Assembly (NCBI GenBank): GCA_017853735.1
Contig: JAFMJA010000123.1
Span: 1-7,991, forward strand
Origin: Burkholderiaceae bacterium
Lineage (GTDB): Bacteria > Pseudomonadota > Gammaproteobacteria > Burkholderiales > Burkholderiaceae_C
Length of the DNA: 7,991 nucleotides
Direction: 5' to 3'
Shown: positions 1 to 6,644 of the stretch, piece by piece
Layout: every line of letters begins with the position of its first letter
How positions within the stretch are numbered: position 1 is the stretch's first letter
The notes under the pieces: model-generated
The model's database searches: none
Seen by the model: the letters and a program-made list of their open reading frames with translations, nothing else
Told to the model about the DNA's origin: nothing
Position numbers and translations under genes: made by a program

Positions 1-197
1 GCGACCACCGGATTCAGGTAGTGACAGTGAATGTCCACCACCTTGGACTGCCCCTTGGCATTGCGCACCGTTTTTTGCGCCGCCCTATTCGGGCTGACTT
101 TGGCGCTGCGCTTGCTCGCAGTTTTGGTGGCTGCTGCATGGCGCGGGCCGTGATGATGGGTGGGATCGGTGCAGGCTGGAGAGCAGGTGAAGAACAT
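1..197 (-). CDS. Amidohydrolase family protein (ACMSD-like), N-terminal part, cut by window edge
   Basis: I translated this by hand because it runs off the left edge. Sixty-five codons are visible from an ATG at 197 with GAGG about 6 nt upstream. Residues 1-50 are a low-complexity tail rich in Ala, Lys, Arg and His, with CSPACTDPTHHHG at residues 5-17. Residues 53-60 read VVDIHCHY, the first beta strand of the amidohydrolase (Amidohydro_2) fold, in which H57 and H59 would bind the catalytic metal. Family members include metal-dependent decarboxylases such as 2-amino-3-carboxymuconate 6-semialdehyde decarboxylase and hydrolases of cyclic compounds; which reaction applies cannot be told from the N-terminus. 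It lies 65 nt downstream of the monooxygenase gene on the same strand and is probably the last visible gene of that operon. The Cys/His-rich tail is unusual for the family. The call rests mainly on the DIHCH motif at the correct place. Confidence 0.75.
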   Translation of the reverse strand, partial: MFFTCSPACTDPTHHHGPRHAAATKTASKRSAKVSPNRAAQKTVRNAKGQSKVVDIHCHYLNPVV

Positions 198-212
198 GGA
201 AACCTCGACTTG

Positions 213-245
213 AAAAAGGGATTCATTAACGCCAACAGGCGAATG
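213..245 (-). terminator. Hairpin plus T5 run, possible weak terminator or attenuator
   Basis: On the minus strand, CATTCGCC (245-238), loop TGTT and GGCG-TT-AATG (233-224) form an eight-pair stem with a two-base bulge. A run of five T (217-213) follows after six bases. The spacing to the T run is longer than in a classical intrinsic terminator, and the GAGG ribosome site of the amidohydrolase follows directly. It may reduce rather than stop read-through from the monooxygenase gene. Low confidence. Confidence 0.3.
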
Positions 246-262
246 TGCAAGTATCCAGGGCT

Positions 263-1354
263 TTATTGACCCAAGGCCTTGTTCACTCGGGGCATGACCT
301 CGGTGGCAAACAGTTCCATCGAGCGTTGGCCCAGTTGCTTGTCCTGCCAGTCGTGGCAAGCATAGACCAGGGTACCAAAGTCACCCACCTGTTCGCGGAA
401 GGCCAGAATCTGATCGACCACCGAGTTGACCGTACCAGCGAGCACCAAACGCTGGGTCACGTAGTCGGGTGTGATCTCGCTGTCAGGCATATTGGGGTCG
501 GTCTTGAACAGGTTGCTGCGTCCCACGCCACTGACCAGCTTGCGCACCAGTTGCTTGAAGTAGAAATGGTAGGGGCCGCCCTCCCGCAAGGCGTAGCGCT
601 TGGCAGTGGCTTCGTCATCGGCAACAAAGATGCTCTTGGCAACCCGCCACTCATTGGGGCTGGCGGTGGCGCCAACCGCCTGGCGGCCCTCGACATACTT
701 GGGCCAATGCGACTTGACCCACTCGGGCATGAGGAAGTTGGCCGAGATCGGTTGCCAGCCGCGCTTGGCCATCTCGGTCACGCCCTGGGAAAAGGGGGCC
801 ACCGCGGTGCCCACAATCAATGGGTGGGGTTTCTGGAATGGCTTCATCATGAAGCCTTGCCCGATATCAGGAATCATGGTCTTGCCGACCGAGATGTTCC
901 AGAACTGGCCCTCTATGTTGTAGGGCGGCTCGGACTCCCAGATCTTGAGCACGGTGTTGATACCCTCGACAAACATCGCATTGCGGTCCTTGCCGAAATT
1001 GCCAAACACCTCAGCGTCCGAGATCAGGCCGCCGGGGCTGATGCCCATGATGAAACGGCCCTGCAACAGATGGTCGAGCATGGCGGCTTGAGAGGCAATA
1101 TGAGCGGGGTGGGAATTGGGCACATTGATGGTGCCCGTGCCCAACTTGATCTGCTTGGTCTCGCTGATCAGGCTGGCCAGGAAGATCATGGAGGAGGTGA
1201 CGATTTCGGCGGCATCGGTGACATGCTCTCCCACAAAGGCTTCACTGAAGCCCAGGCGGTCGGCCAGGATGACCGCTTGCCGGTCTTCCTGCAAGGCCTC
1301 GGTGACATTGCGCCCCGGTGGATGCAGGGGCATCATGAATGTGCTGTACTTCAT
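263..1354 (-). CDS. Luciferase-like (LLM class) flavin-dependent monooxygenase
   Basis: This 363-residue protein belongs to the bacterial luciferase superfamily: TIM-barrel, reduced-flavin-dependent oxygenases that use FMNH2 made by a partner reductase. Seen in the sequence: FMMPLHPPG near the start (residues 6-14), VGEH at 41-44 matching the Glu-His at the catalytic position of LuxA, LGTGTINVPNSHPAHIASQAA-type barrel segment at 71-91, and the long C-terminal insertion and closing strand typical of the family at 300-335. The length is normal. The start is well placed: ACGGAG lies 6 nt before the ATG, and the ATG overlaps the stop of the flavin reductase gene (ATGA), implying translational coupling. 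The opening resembles limonene-monooxygenase-like LLM proteins, but the substrate cannot be assigned. It is likely the oxygenase half of a two-component system acting on a small organic molecule in the cytoplasm. Confidence 0.9.
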   Translation of the reverse strand: MKYSTFMMPLHPPGRNVTEALQEDRQAVILADRLGFSEAFVGEHVTDAAEIVTSSMIFLASLISETKQIKLGTGTINVPNSHPAHIASQAAMLDHLLQGRFIMGISPGGLISDAEVFGNFGKDRNAMFVEGINTVLKIWESEPPYNIEGQFWNISVGKTMIPDIGQGFMMKPFQKPHPLIVGTAVAPFSQGVTEMAKRGWQPISANFLMPEWVKSHWPKYVEGRQAVGATASPNEWRVAKSIFVADDEATAKRYALREGGPYHFYFKQLVRKLVSGVGRSNLFKTDPNMPDSEITPDYVTQRLVLAGTVNSVVDQILAFREQVGDFGTLVYACHDWQDKQLGQRSMELFATEVMPRVNKALGQ

Positions 1355-1890
1355 GCGGTTCTCCGTTGCGCAAGCACTGTAGGCGCGCTGGGTTCGATCA
1401 AATCAATGCCGCGCTGGTAATTGCCCTGGCAGAACAGCAGGGGGCGTCTGGGTGAATGCGCATACCGTTCCACTTGGCCAAGAAAAAGGCAATGGTCACC
1501 AACGATGTGAGTGTTCACTACTTTACATTCTATGGTAGCTGTGCAGTCATCCAGTATTGGTTGGCCAGCCAGACCGGGCTGAAAACTTACCTGGGCAAAA
1601 GGATCGGCAGAAGGCCTGGAAAATTGGCGCGACAGATGAAACTGGTCAACGCTGAGCACATTGATCACAAAACGGCCAATCTCCATGAATGCGTCCAGCT
1701 TGGAGGAGTTGCTGGACAGGCTCCAGGCGACAATGGGAGGCACCAAAGAAACCGAAGAAAACGAGTTGACTGTGACCCCAAGCGGGCGCTGATCCCGCGT
1801 GGAGGCGGTCACCACCGTGACGCCAGTTCCAAAACTACCCAGAGCCTTGCGCAGGTCACGTGAATCAAACGGTGCTATGTTGGTGTTCAT
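1351..1890 (-). CDS. Flavin reductase (HpaC/DIM6-NTAB type), partner of the monooxygenase
   Basis: A 179-residue flavin:NAD(P)H reductase of the flavin_reduct (split-barrel FMN-binding) family. It makes free reduced flavin for a two-component oxygenase. Visible motifs: ALGSFGTGVTVVTA (16-29), GVTVNSFSSVSLVPP (38-52) forming the FMN pocket, FVINVLS (74-80), and GDHCLFLGQV (131-140), the conserved Gly-Asp-His strand. The length is typical (about 160-190). Its stop overlaps the start of the luciferase-like gene, the clearest evidence that the two proteins work as a pair. The ATG at 1890 has only a poor ribosome site, because the upstream bases form a GTGATCAC palindrome; translation may depend on coupling to the upstream tetR gene 47 nt away. 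No alternative in-frame start fits the family N-terminus better. Confidence 0.92.
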   Translation of the reverse strand: MNTNIAPFDSRDLRKALGSFGTGVTVVTASTRDQRPLGVTVNSFSSVSLVPPIVAWSLSSNSSKLDAFMEIGRFVINVLSVDQFHLSRQFSRPSADPFAQVSFQPGLAGQPILDDCTATIECKVVNTHIVGDHCLFLGQVERYAHSPRRPLLFCQGNYQRGIDLIEPSAPTVLAQRRTA

Positions 1891-1898
1891 GTGATCAC
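1891..1898. repeat. Perfect 8-bp palindrome GTGATCAC at the flavin reductase start
   Basis: GTGATCAC abuts the start codon of the flavin reductase gene and occupies the place where a Shine-Dalgarno sequence would lie. It does not extend into a longer palindrome and does not resemble the 22-bp palindrome near 3730. It could be a protein site or a chance occurrence. Confidence 0.3.
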
Positions 1899-1937
1899 TT
1901 TAAGCGCACAGGGGATTCGAACATATTGGGGTTTACC

Positions 1938-2624
1938 CTAGTTGCGGTGTGGATTAGTGTCGGGACGGGGGTGTTCCTGAAGCAGCCCTGGCCAGATCTG
2001 GCGCGCACCGGCCATGAAGTGACGCACCGTCAGTTCAATCATGTCGTTGATGGGTTCTTGAACAGGCACAGAAAATATCCATTGACGCTGTCCGAAATAA
2101 AAGACCCGCGCATTGATGCTCCAGACCAGTTCAATTTCTGCTGTGCTGATCGGTGCTTGATCGATACCGGGAAGCCCCAGTTCTGTCCGCAATTCGATCA
2201 CGATCGGTTCAAGAACTCGTTGACGCAGTAGGTCCAGGTACTTGCGGTTGATGTCTTCTCCCCGCAAACCACTGAACATGAATATGCGGACCCAGTCCCA
2301 GGTCAACGCTGCTTTGGCATAGTCCTGATAGTGCCGGATGAGCCGCTCTTCCAGCGAAATGGAACGGTCGCGCAGGACCGCTTCCCAATATGGGTCCCAG
2401 CGACCCAGGTAGACTTCCTGATAAACCCGTTCAATCAGAGCGTCTTTGGTGGGGAAGTATTTGTAGATGAGCGATTGAGTCACGCCAAGTCGTCGGGCCA
2501 GTTGCCGTGTATCCCCGGCAAAACCGAGTTCAGCAAAAAACCGTACCGCTTCAGTGACGATCTCTTGCGAGCGCGCAGCGCCACTGAGACGGGGTTTGCG
2601 CGCTTGCTTCGGGGGAGCGCTCAT
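1938..2624 (-). CDS. TetR/AcrR-family transcriptional regulator
   Basis: A 228-residue one-component repressor candidate. The N-terminal DNA-binding domain is clear: helix 1 at about 19-34 (SQEIVTEAVRFFAELG), then the helix-turn-helix TRQLARRLGVTQSLIYKYFPTKDAL at 39-63, with the family hallmark YKYFPTKDAL. Residues 70-215 are the helical ligand-binding and dimerisation domain, with the aromatic-rich stretches TWDWVRIFMF (108-117) and VFYFGQRQWIF (174-184). The gene starts 6 nt after the Gfo/Idh gene and lacks a good Shine-Dalgarno sequence, so translation is probably coupled. Being inside the operon, it is probably autoregulatory and senses the pathway substrate or an intermediate. Its likely target is the 22-bp palindrome at 3720-3741 (inference). 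Confidence 0.93.
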   Translation of the reverse strand: MSAPPKQARKPRLSGAARSQEIVTEAVRFFAELGFAGDTRQLARRLGVTQSLIYKYFPTKDALIERVYQEVYLGRWDPYWEAVLRDRSISLEERLIRHYQDYAKAALTWDWVRIFMFSGLRGEDINRKYLDLLRQRVLEPIVIELRTELGLPGIDQAPISTAEIELVWSINARVFYFGQRQWIFSVPVQEPINDMIELTVRHFMAGARQIWPGLLQEHPRPDTNPHRN

Positions 2625-2630
2625 AGGATG

Positions 2631-3692
2631 TCAGGGTGCGGCCACTGCCTCAATGGTTCCACTGCGAACGGAATTCATGATGGCTTGCACAGCAGAGACA
2701 TTGGCCAGCATTTCCCGATGCGACACCGGGTAGGGACGCACCCCACGAATGGCCATGGCAAAGGCCTCCAGGTTGGACAAGGCCGCAGGATGGGCGGGCA
2801 CGAAATAGGATTGGCGCTCCTGCCCGCGCAACATTGTGGTGACATCCCACCCAGTGGGTAGCTCGGGGTGGGTACGGTCACGAATGTCGACCCAGCCTTG
2901 CGAGCCGTAGACTGCCAAACGTCCATCAAAAGGGGTGGCTAATACGGCGCTGATGAGCGAGTTGGCGCCACCAGCAAAAGCCAGCATGATGCCCAGGGTG
3001 TCACCATTCTCGAAATTTGACCCCCGGGTGGACAACCGGGCCCAGACCGATTCGGCAGGACCTAACAAGGCAATTGATAAATCAACCAGATGGATACCAG
3101 TGGCAGTCAGTGGGCCAACCGGCGCATACTGGTTGGACAGGCGCCAGTTGTCCTTGGGCAAGGCAAGAAATTTATCCTGGTTGAAATTGGCCTCGATTTG
3201 GAGGATGGCGCCAAGTTTGCCCTCTGCAATCAGCTGACGCAGCTCGATGACCGCTGGTTCAAAACGACGTTCATGGCCAATACCCAGTACACGTTGATGT
3301 TTCTCGCAGCTGGCGACCGCGCGACGCGCATCGTCGAGCGTCAGGCACAAGGGTTTTTCACAAAATACATGCAGGCCGGCCTGGGATGCCGCCACGATCT
3401 GATCTGCATGCGATTGGTGTGGCGAACAGATAATGATTGCTTCCATGCCTGGCGTCGCAAGAAAGTGTTGAAAATCATCTTCGATCGAAAACCGCATCTG
3501 TGCTGCGTCCGTACCCATGCTGGCACGGGTAGGTGCATCAGGCTCAAAAATGGCTTCCAGCTTGAACCAGGGGCTGGTGGATAAATTCTTGGCCAGAATT
3601 TTCCCCCACCAGCCGTATCCCACAATGCCAACCCTCACGGGGATAGTTGCTTGGGTAGCATCATGGCTGGATGTGGGTTTGTCGGTTGTCAT
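2631..3692 (-). CDS. Gfo/Idh/MocA-family NAD(P)-dependent oxidoreductase
   Basis: A 353-residue oxidoreductase. The N-terminal Rossmann fold shows VGIVGYGWWG (21-30, GxGxxG nucleotide loop) and CEKPLCLTL (111-119, containing the catalytic-region Glu-Lys-Pro of the family). The C-terminal alpha/beta domain follows, with GIHLVDL at 199-205, where the His and Asp match the conserved GxHxxD active-site helix. Length is standard. The ATG at 3692 has GGAGAA 6 nt upstream. It is the first gene of the minus-strand operon and is read divergently from the beta-hydroxyacid dehydrogenase at 3785. Family members usually oxidise or reduce sugars, inositols or related polyols, but some act on other carbonyl or dihydrodiol substrates; the substrate here is unknown. 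The role in the operon is probably an oxidation or reduction step before or after the flavin monooxygenase. Confidence 0.9.
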   Translation of the reverse strand: MTTDKPTSSHDATQATIPVRVGIVGYGWWGKILAKNLSTSPWFKLEAIFEPDAPTRASMGTDAAQMRFSIEDDFQHFLATPGMEAIIICSPHQSHADQIVAASQAGLHVFCEKPLCLTLDDARRAVASCEKHQRVLGIGHERRFEPAVIELRQLIAEGKLGAILQIEANFNQDKFLALPKDNWRLSNQYAPVGPLTATGIHLVDLSIALLGPAESVWARLSTRGSNFENGDTLGIMLAFAGGANSLISAVLATPFDGRLAVYGSQGWVDIRDRTHPELPTGWDVTTMLRGQERQSYFVPAHPAALSNLEAFAMAIRGVRPYPVSHREMLANVSAVQAIMNSVRSGTIEAVAAP

Positions 3693-3719
3693 GGCAGTTC
3701 TCCTATGTCGCGCATATTC

Positions 3720-3741
3720 TCGGCTAGACTAGTTTAGGCGA
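3720..3741. promoter_or_regulatory. 22-bp imperfect palindrome, candidate TetR-family operator
   Basis: The left half TCGGCTAGACT and the right half AGTTTAGGCGA are reverse complements at 9 of 11 positions (mismatches at 3723/3738 and 3727/3734). It is centred between 3730 and 3731 in the 92-bp spacer between two divergent genes, 27 bp upstream of the Gfo/Idh ATG and 43 bp upstream of the dehydrogenase ATG. Size and dyad match typical TetR-family operators, and a TetR gene lies two genes away in the left operon. I could not find convincing -35/-10 pairs for either gene, so the relation to promoters is unresolved. Confidence 0.55.
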
Positions 3742-3784
3742 TGCCAGCAAAATATTTTTTTGAAAACAGTTCCGGAGCAATTTC

Positions 3785-4729
3785 ATGAGCACAGTTCGCA
3801 AAGCAAGTCAGAAAAAAAACAGCAAATCACCTACGAATGCCAAAGCTCAGTCCCAGACTTCCGGGCTGATCGGCTTCGTGGGGCTGGGCATCATGGGTTC
3901 TGCCATGTCGACCAATATGCTGAAAGCGGGTTTTCAAGTCTGTGGTTTTGACCCGTCGGCAACCGCCCGCAAAAACTTCCGTGTTGCCGGTGGCCGACCC
4001 TGCAAAGATGCCAGCGAAGTTGCCGTACTGACACAGGCGATCATTTTTTCGCTGCCCAGTCCTGATGCATTGATGCAGGCGGCTGAAGCGGTAGCAAGCA
4101 GAGCCCGTAAAGGCCTGGTGGTGATTGAGACCAGTACTTTTGCAATCCAGGACAAGCAGGCTGCACGCGACGTGCTGGCGAAAAAGGGCGTCATCATGCT
4201 TGATTGCCCGCTCTCGGGCACTGGGGCCCAGGCGCGCCGCAAGGACCTGACGGTGTATTCCAGTGGACCGGCGAAGGTGGTGCAGCAGCTCAAGCCAGTC
4301 TTTGAGGGATTTGCCAAAGCGAACTACTACCTGGGTGAGTTTGGCAACGGCATGAAAATGAAACTGATGGCCAATCTGCTGGTGGCGATCCACAATGTGT
4401 CCACTGCTGAAGCCTTGCTGTTCGGTCAGCGCTTTGGCATTTCACCGGCCTTGGCGGTCAAGGTATTGTCCGATGGTGCTGGGGGATCGCGCATGTTTGA
4501 TGTGCGCGGCCCGGTCATGGCCGATGGCAGCTGGGATGACGCCACCATGAAGGTGTCTACCTGGCAAAAGGACATGAAGCTGATCAACGCGGCGCTGGCT
4601 GCCACCCACACGCCAGCGCCTTTGTTCACAGCCACCGAAGCGATCTACAACGCAGCCATGGGCGCTGGCCATGGCGACCATGACACGGCGGCAGTGTTCG
4701 ATGTGCTGCGTCGAATGAGCAGCACCTGA
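3785..4729 (+). CDS. NAD(P)-dependent beta-hydroxyacid dehydrogenase (3-hydroxyisobutyrate dehydrogenase family)
   Basis: A 314-residue beta-hydroxyacid dehydrogenase, the family of 3-hydroxyisobutyrate dehydrogenase, tartronate semialdehyde reductase and 6-phosphogluconate dehydrogenase. Seen: GFVGLGIMGSAM (30-41) nucleotide-binding loop, DCPLSGTGAQA (140-150) at the substrate-binding DxPxSG position, the catalytic-lysine helix GNGMKMKLMANLL (187-199) with K193 and N197, and WQKDMKL (260-266), the conserved Lys-Asp motif. Two departures from the classical enzyme are SGT in place of SGG and Ala-Asn in place of Asn-Asn in the helix. Residues 1-27 form an extra Ser/Lys/Gln-rich tail. GGAG lies 7 nt before the ATG at 3785. 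It is the only complete plus-strand gene and is divergent from the left operon. It probably interconverts a hydroxy acid and a semialdehyde; the substrate is unknown. Confidence 0.92.
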   Translation: MSTVRKASQKKNSKSPTNAKAQSQTSGLIGFVGLGIMGSAMSTNMLKAGFQVCGFDPSATARKNFRVAGGRPCKDASEVAVLTQAIIFSLPSPDALMQAAEAVASRARKGLVVIETSTFAIQDKQAARDVLAKKGVIMLDCPLSGTGAQARRKDLTVYSSGPAKVVQQLKPVFEGFAKANYYLGEFGNGMKMKLMANLLVAIHNVSTAEALLFGQRFGISPALAVKVLSDGAGGSRMFDVRGPVMADGSWDDATMKVSTWQKDMKLINAALAATHTPAPLFTATEAIYNAAMGAGHGDHDTAAVFDVLRRMSST

Positions 4730-5635
4730 TCAGCTTGGTGCCGGTACCTGCGTCCGGTACCAGTCGTTGATTTGTGCGCCGGTTCGAATCAATACCCCGG
4801 GTTTGGACTTGGCATAAGCCAAGAGGCGCTCAAACACCGCGATGCGGTGGGGCACTCCCGTGATGTAGGGGTGCACACTGATCGCCATCACCCGCGGGAT
4901 GGTAGCGCTTTCCTGCCACAACCGATCCAGCTGTGCCACGCCCCGGCGATAAAGTTCTTCACCATCGTGACTTTGCAGCAACATCATCGGAATGTCATTG
5001 ATCTCCACGCTGTAAGGCACCGACAGCACCGGGCGTGGCTTGGCAGGGATCCAGACCGGCTGGTCGTCCATCACCCAGTCCGCCACATACTCAATGCCGG
5101 CTTCGGCCAGGTGATCCAGAGTCTCGCTTGTCTCGGTCAACCCAGGGCTTTCCCAGCCCACCGGCGGCTTGCCGGTGAAGTCCTGAATCGCGCGAACAGT
5201 CTCTGCAATCGCTGCGCGCTGATCGGGCAGGGCGTGCATGGGACCCTGCACATAGCCGTGGCCCATGAATTCCCAACCTGACTCCAGGGCGGCTTGGGCC
5301 ACGCGCGGATAGCTGCGGCAGACCACCCCGTTCAGGGCCAGGGTGGGAACGATGCCTTGCTTGGTCAGGGCATCGTAAAGACGCCAGAAACCAACCCGCA
5401 TGCCGTACTCATGCCAGGCCCAGTTGGGCAGATCAGGTTGCAGGGGTTGACCCATGGGCGGGCTGAGCACAGTCCTGGGCATGGGGCGCTCCATGCTCCA
5501 GTGCTCCACATTGACGATCACCCAGACCAGCATGCGGCCATCGTCGGGCAGCTGCAGCCTGGGGCGATCAACGATGGCGCTGTAGGGTACGCGCCGACTG
5601 GGAAGTCCTTCTTCCTTGGGGTCCAGCTTGGTCAT
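4730..5635 (-). CDS. PuuE-like polysaccharide deacetylase-fold hydrolase
   Basis: A 301-residue protein from the ATG at 5635; an upstream TTG at 5683 would overlap the receptor gene and looks less likely. It resembles the PuuE (cofactor-free allantoinase) branch of the CE4/NodB fold rather than chitin-type deacetylases. VWVIVNVEHW (37-46) sits where metal-binding NodB enzymes carry TFDD; EFMGHGYVQG (122-131) replaces the H-x3-H motif; VGWESPGLTETS (159-170) and YVADWVMDDQPVWI (183-196) resemble the PuuE substrate segment; and ISVHPYITG (252-260) is the last active-site strand. The metal triad is therefore absent or altered. PuuE-like enzymes cleave C-N bonds of small cyclic or linear amides. 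No signal peptide is seen, so the protein is cytoplasmic. It lies 19 nt downstream of the solute receptor with a poor ribosome site, suggesting co-translation. Its stop abuts that of the convergent dehydrogenase. Confidence 0.85.
   Translation of the reverse strand: MTKLDPKEEGLPSRRVPYSAIVDRPRLQLPDDGRMLVWVIVNVEHWSMERPMPRTVLSPPMGQPLQPDLPNWAWHEYGMRVGFWRLYDALTKQGIVPTLALNGVVCRSYPRVAQAALESGWEFMGHGYVQGPMHALPDQRAAIAETVRAIQDFTGKPPVGWESPGLTETSETLDHLAEAGIEYVADWVMDDQPVWIPAKPRPVLSVPYSVEINDIPMMLLQSHDGEELYRRGVAQLDRLWQESATIPRVMAISVHPYITGVPHRIAVFERLLAYAKSKPGVLIRTGAQINDWYRTQVPAPS
4736..4762 (+). terminator. Hairpin just past the convergent stop codons
   Basis: TGGTGCCGG (4736-4744) can pair with CCGGTACCA (4754-4762) over nine pairs, one of them G-U in plus-strand RNA, around a nine-base loop. 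It starts 6 nt after the dehydrogenase stop and lies inside the last codons of the convergent deacetylase gene. Only a weak T-rich stretch follows (GTTGATTTG), so it is not a canonical intrinsic terminator. It may still block read-through or protect the 3' end of the dehydrogenase mRNA. Confidence 0.35.
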
Positions 5636-5654
5636 ATTGTGTCGGGTGGCTAAA

Positions 5655-6638
5655 TTACTCGGCCTTGATATTGTTGTCGGCAATCAGCTTGCTGTATTTG
5701 GCAGCTTCGGCAGCCAGAAAAGCACGGAAGTCGGCCTGTGAGCTGGCCATGGCCTCAACACCCAGGCCGGCAAAGCGCTCTTTCAGGTCGGGATCAACCA
5801 TGACCTTGGAGAGAGCCGCCTGGTAGTTGTCCACCACCGACTTGGGCGTTCCGGCTGGCAAAAACACGCCCCACCAGTTTTCTGCCACCAGCCCGGCCAG
5901 CCCAGCCTCTGCAAAGGTTGGGATATCCGGTGACATGGGTGAACGCTTGGCACTGGTGATGGCCAGCGGGCGAAGTTTTCCGGACTTGATGTGCTGGGAC
6001 ACTGGCAGCGCATCTGACACGAGAAGATTGATGTGGCCAGCCAGCAGATCGTTGACCGCCAGTATGCCGCCTTTGTAAGGAACGCTAGTCATCTTGACGC
6101 TGGCTTGGCGCATGATCATCTCACCGGCCAGGTGCGACATGCTGCCCGGACCGCTGGTGCCAAAAGTCAGGGTGGCGGGCTTGGCACGGGCATCGGCCAG
6201 CAATTCGGATAAGTTGCGATAAGGTGAGCCTGCGGGCACCACCAGGATGTTGGGACCCACCGCAGTCAGGGAGACCGCGATGAAATCCTTTTCCATGTTG
6301 TAGGGCACCTTGGTCAGCAGTGGGTTGACCCCGGCTGGGCCCAAGTTGCCGATGACAAAGGTGTAGCCATCCGCGGGTTGCCGCGCCGCGAACTCCATGC
6401 CGATCGATCCGGCTGCGCCAGGCTTACTCTCAATCACCACCGGTTGGTTCCAGTACACGCTGAGCTTCTGGCCCATGATGCGGGCCATCAGATCAGAGCT
6501 GCCTCCCGGGGGGTAAGTCACCACCAGCCGCACCGGGCGATTGGGAAAATTCTGGGCCTGGGCGCTCAGGGTCGCCAGGAACAGCAACATCAGCAGCAGT
6601 TGCCGAAGCAGCGTTGCGATCGATAAAACTGGCCTCAT
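5655..6638 (-). CDS. Bug/TctC-family periplasmic solute-binding receptor
   Basis: A 327-residue receptor of the Bug family (tripartite tricarboxylate transporter substrate-binding proteins). I start it at the ATG at 6638 because AAGGAG lies 6 nt upstream and a signal peptide follows at once: charged MRP, hydrophobic LLRQLLLMLLFLATL, and a likely cleavage after SAQA at residue 28. The mature protein begins NFPNRPVRLVVTYPPGGSSDLMAR, where the PPGGSSD loop (43-49) is the family hallmark that binds a substrate carboxylate. Further family motifs are KPGAAGSIG (72-80), ADGYTF (89-94), LTFGTSGPGSMSHL and SVPYKGG. The protein captures a small carboxylated or amide compound in the periplasm. No TctA or TctB membrane genes are visible, as is common for Bug proteins. 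It lies between lysR and the PuuE-like gene on the same strand, suggesting that the receptor binds the pathway substrate. Confidence 0.95.
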   Translation of the reverse strand: MRPVLSIATLLRQLLLMLLFLATLSAQAQNFPNRPVRLVVTYPPGGSSDLMARIMGQKLSVYWNQPVVIESKPGAAGSIGMEFAARQPADGYTFVIGNLGPAGVNPLLTKVPYNMEKDFIAVSLTAVGPNILVVPAGSPYRNLSELLADARAKPATLTFGTSGPGSMSHLAGEMIMRQASVKMTSVPYKGGILAVNDLLAGHINLLVSDALPVSQHIKSGKLRPLAITSAKRSPMSPDIPTFAEAGLAGLVAENWWGVFLPAGTPKSVVDNYQAALSKVMVDPDLKERFAGLGVEAMASSQADFRAFLAAEAAKYSKLIADNNIKAE

Positions 6639-6644
6639 CTCGGT

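Noticed and set aside
14..250. Minus-strand open frame of 78 codons
   Set aside because: It is out of frame with the amidohydrolase start, which has the HxH motif and a ribosome site; its peptide shows no domain.
245..1420. Long plus-strand open frame of 391 codons
   Set aside because: It lies fully antisense to the luciferase-like gene, has no recognisable domain, and is a typical mirror frame in GC-rich coding DNA.
3749..3761. A/T-rich run as an intrinsic terminator or UP element
   Set aside because: No GC-rich stem adjoins the T run, and it sits just upstream of the dehydrogenase ribosome site rather than after a gene.
5636..5683. TTG start for the PuuE-like gene at 5683
   Set aside because: It would overlap the receptor C-terminus by 29 bp and uses a rare start; the ATG at 5635 follows the receptor stop with normal operon spacing.
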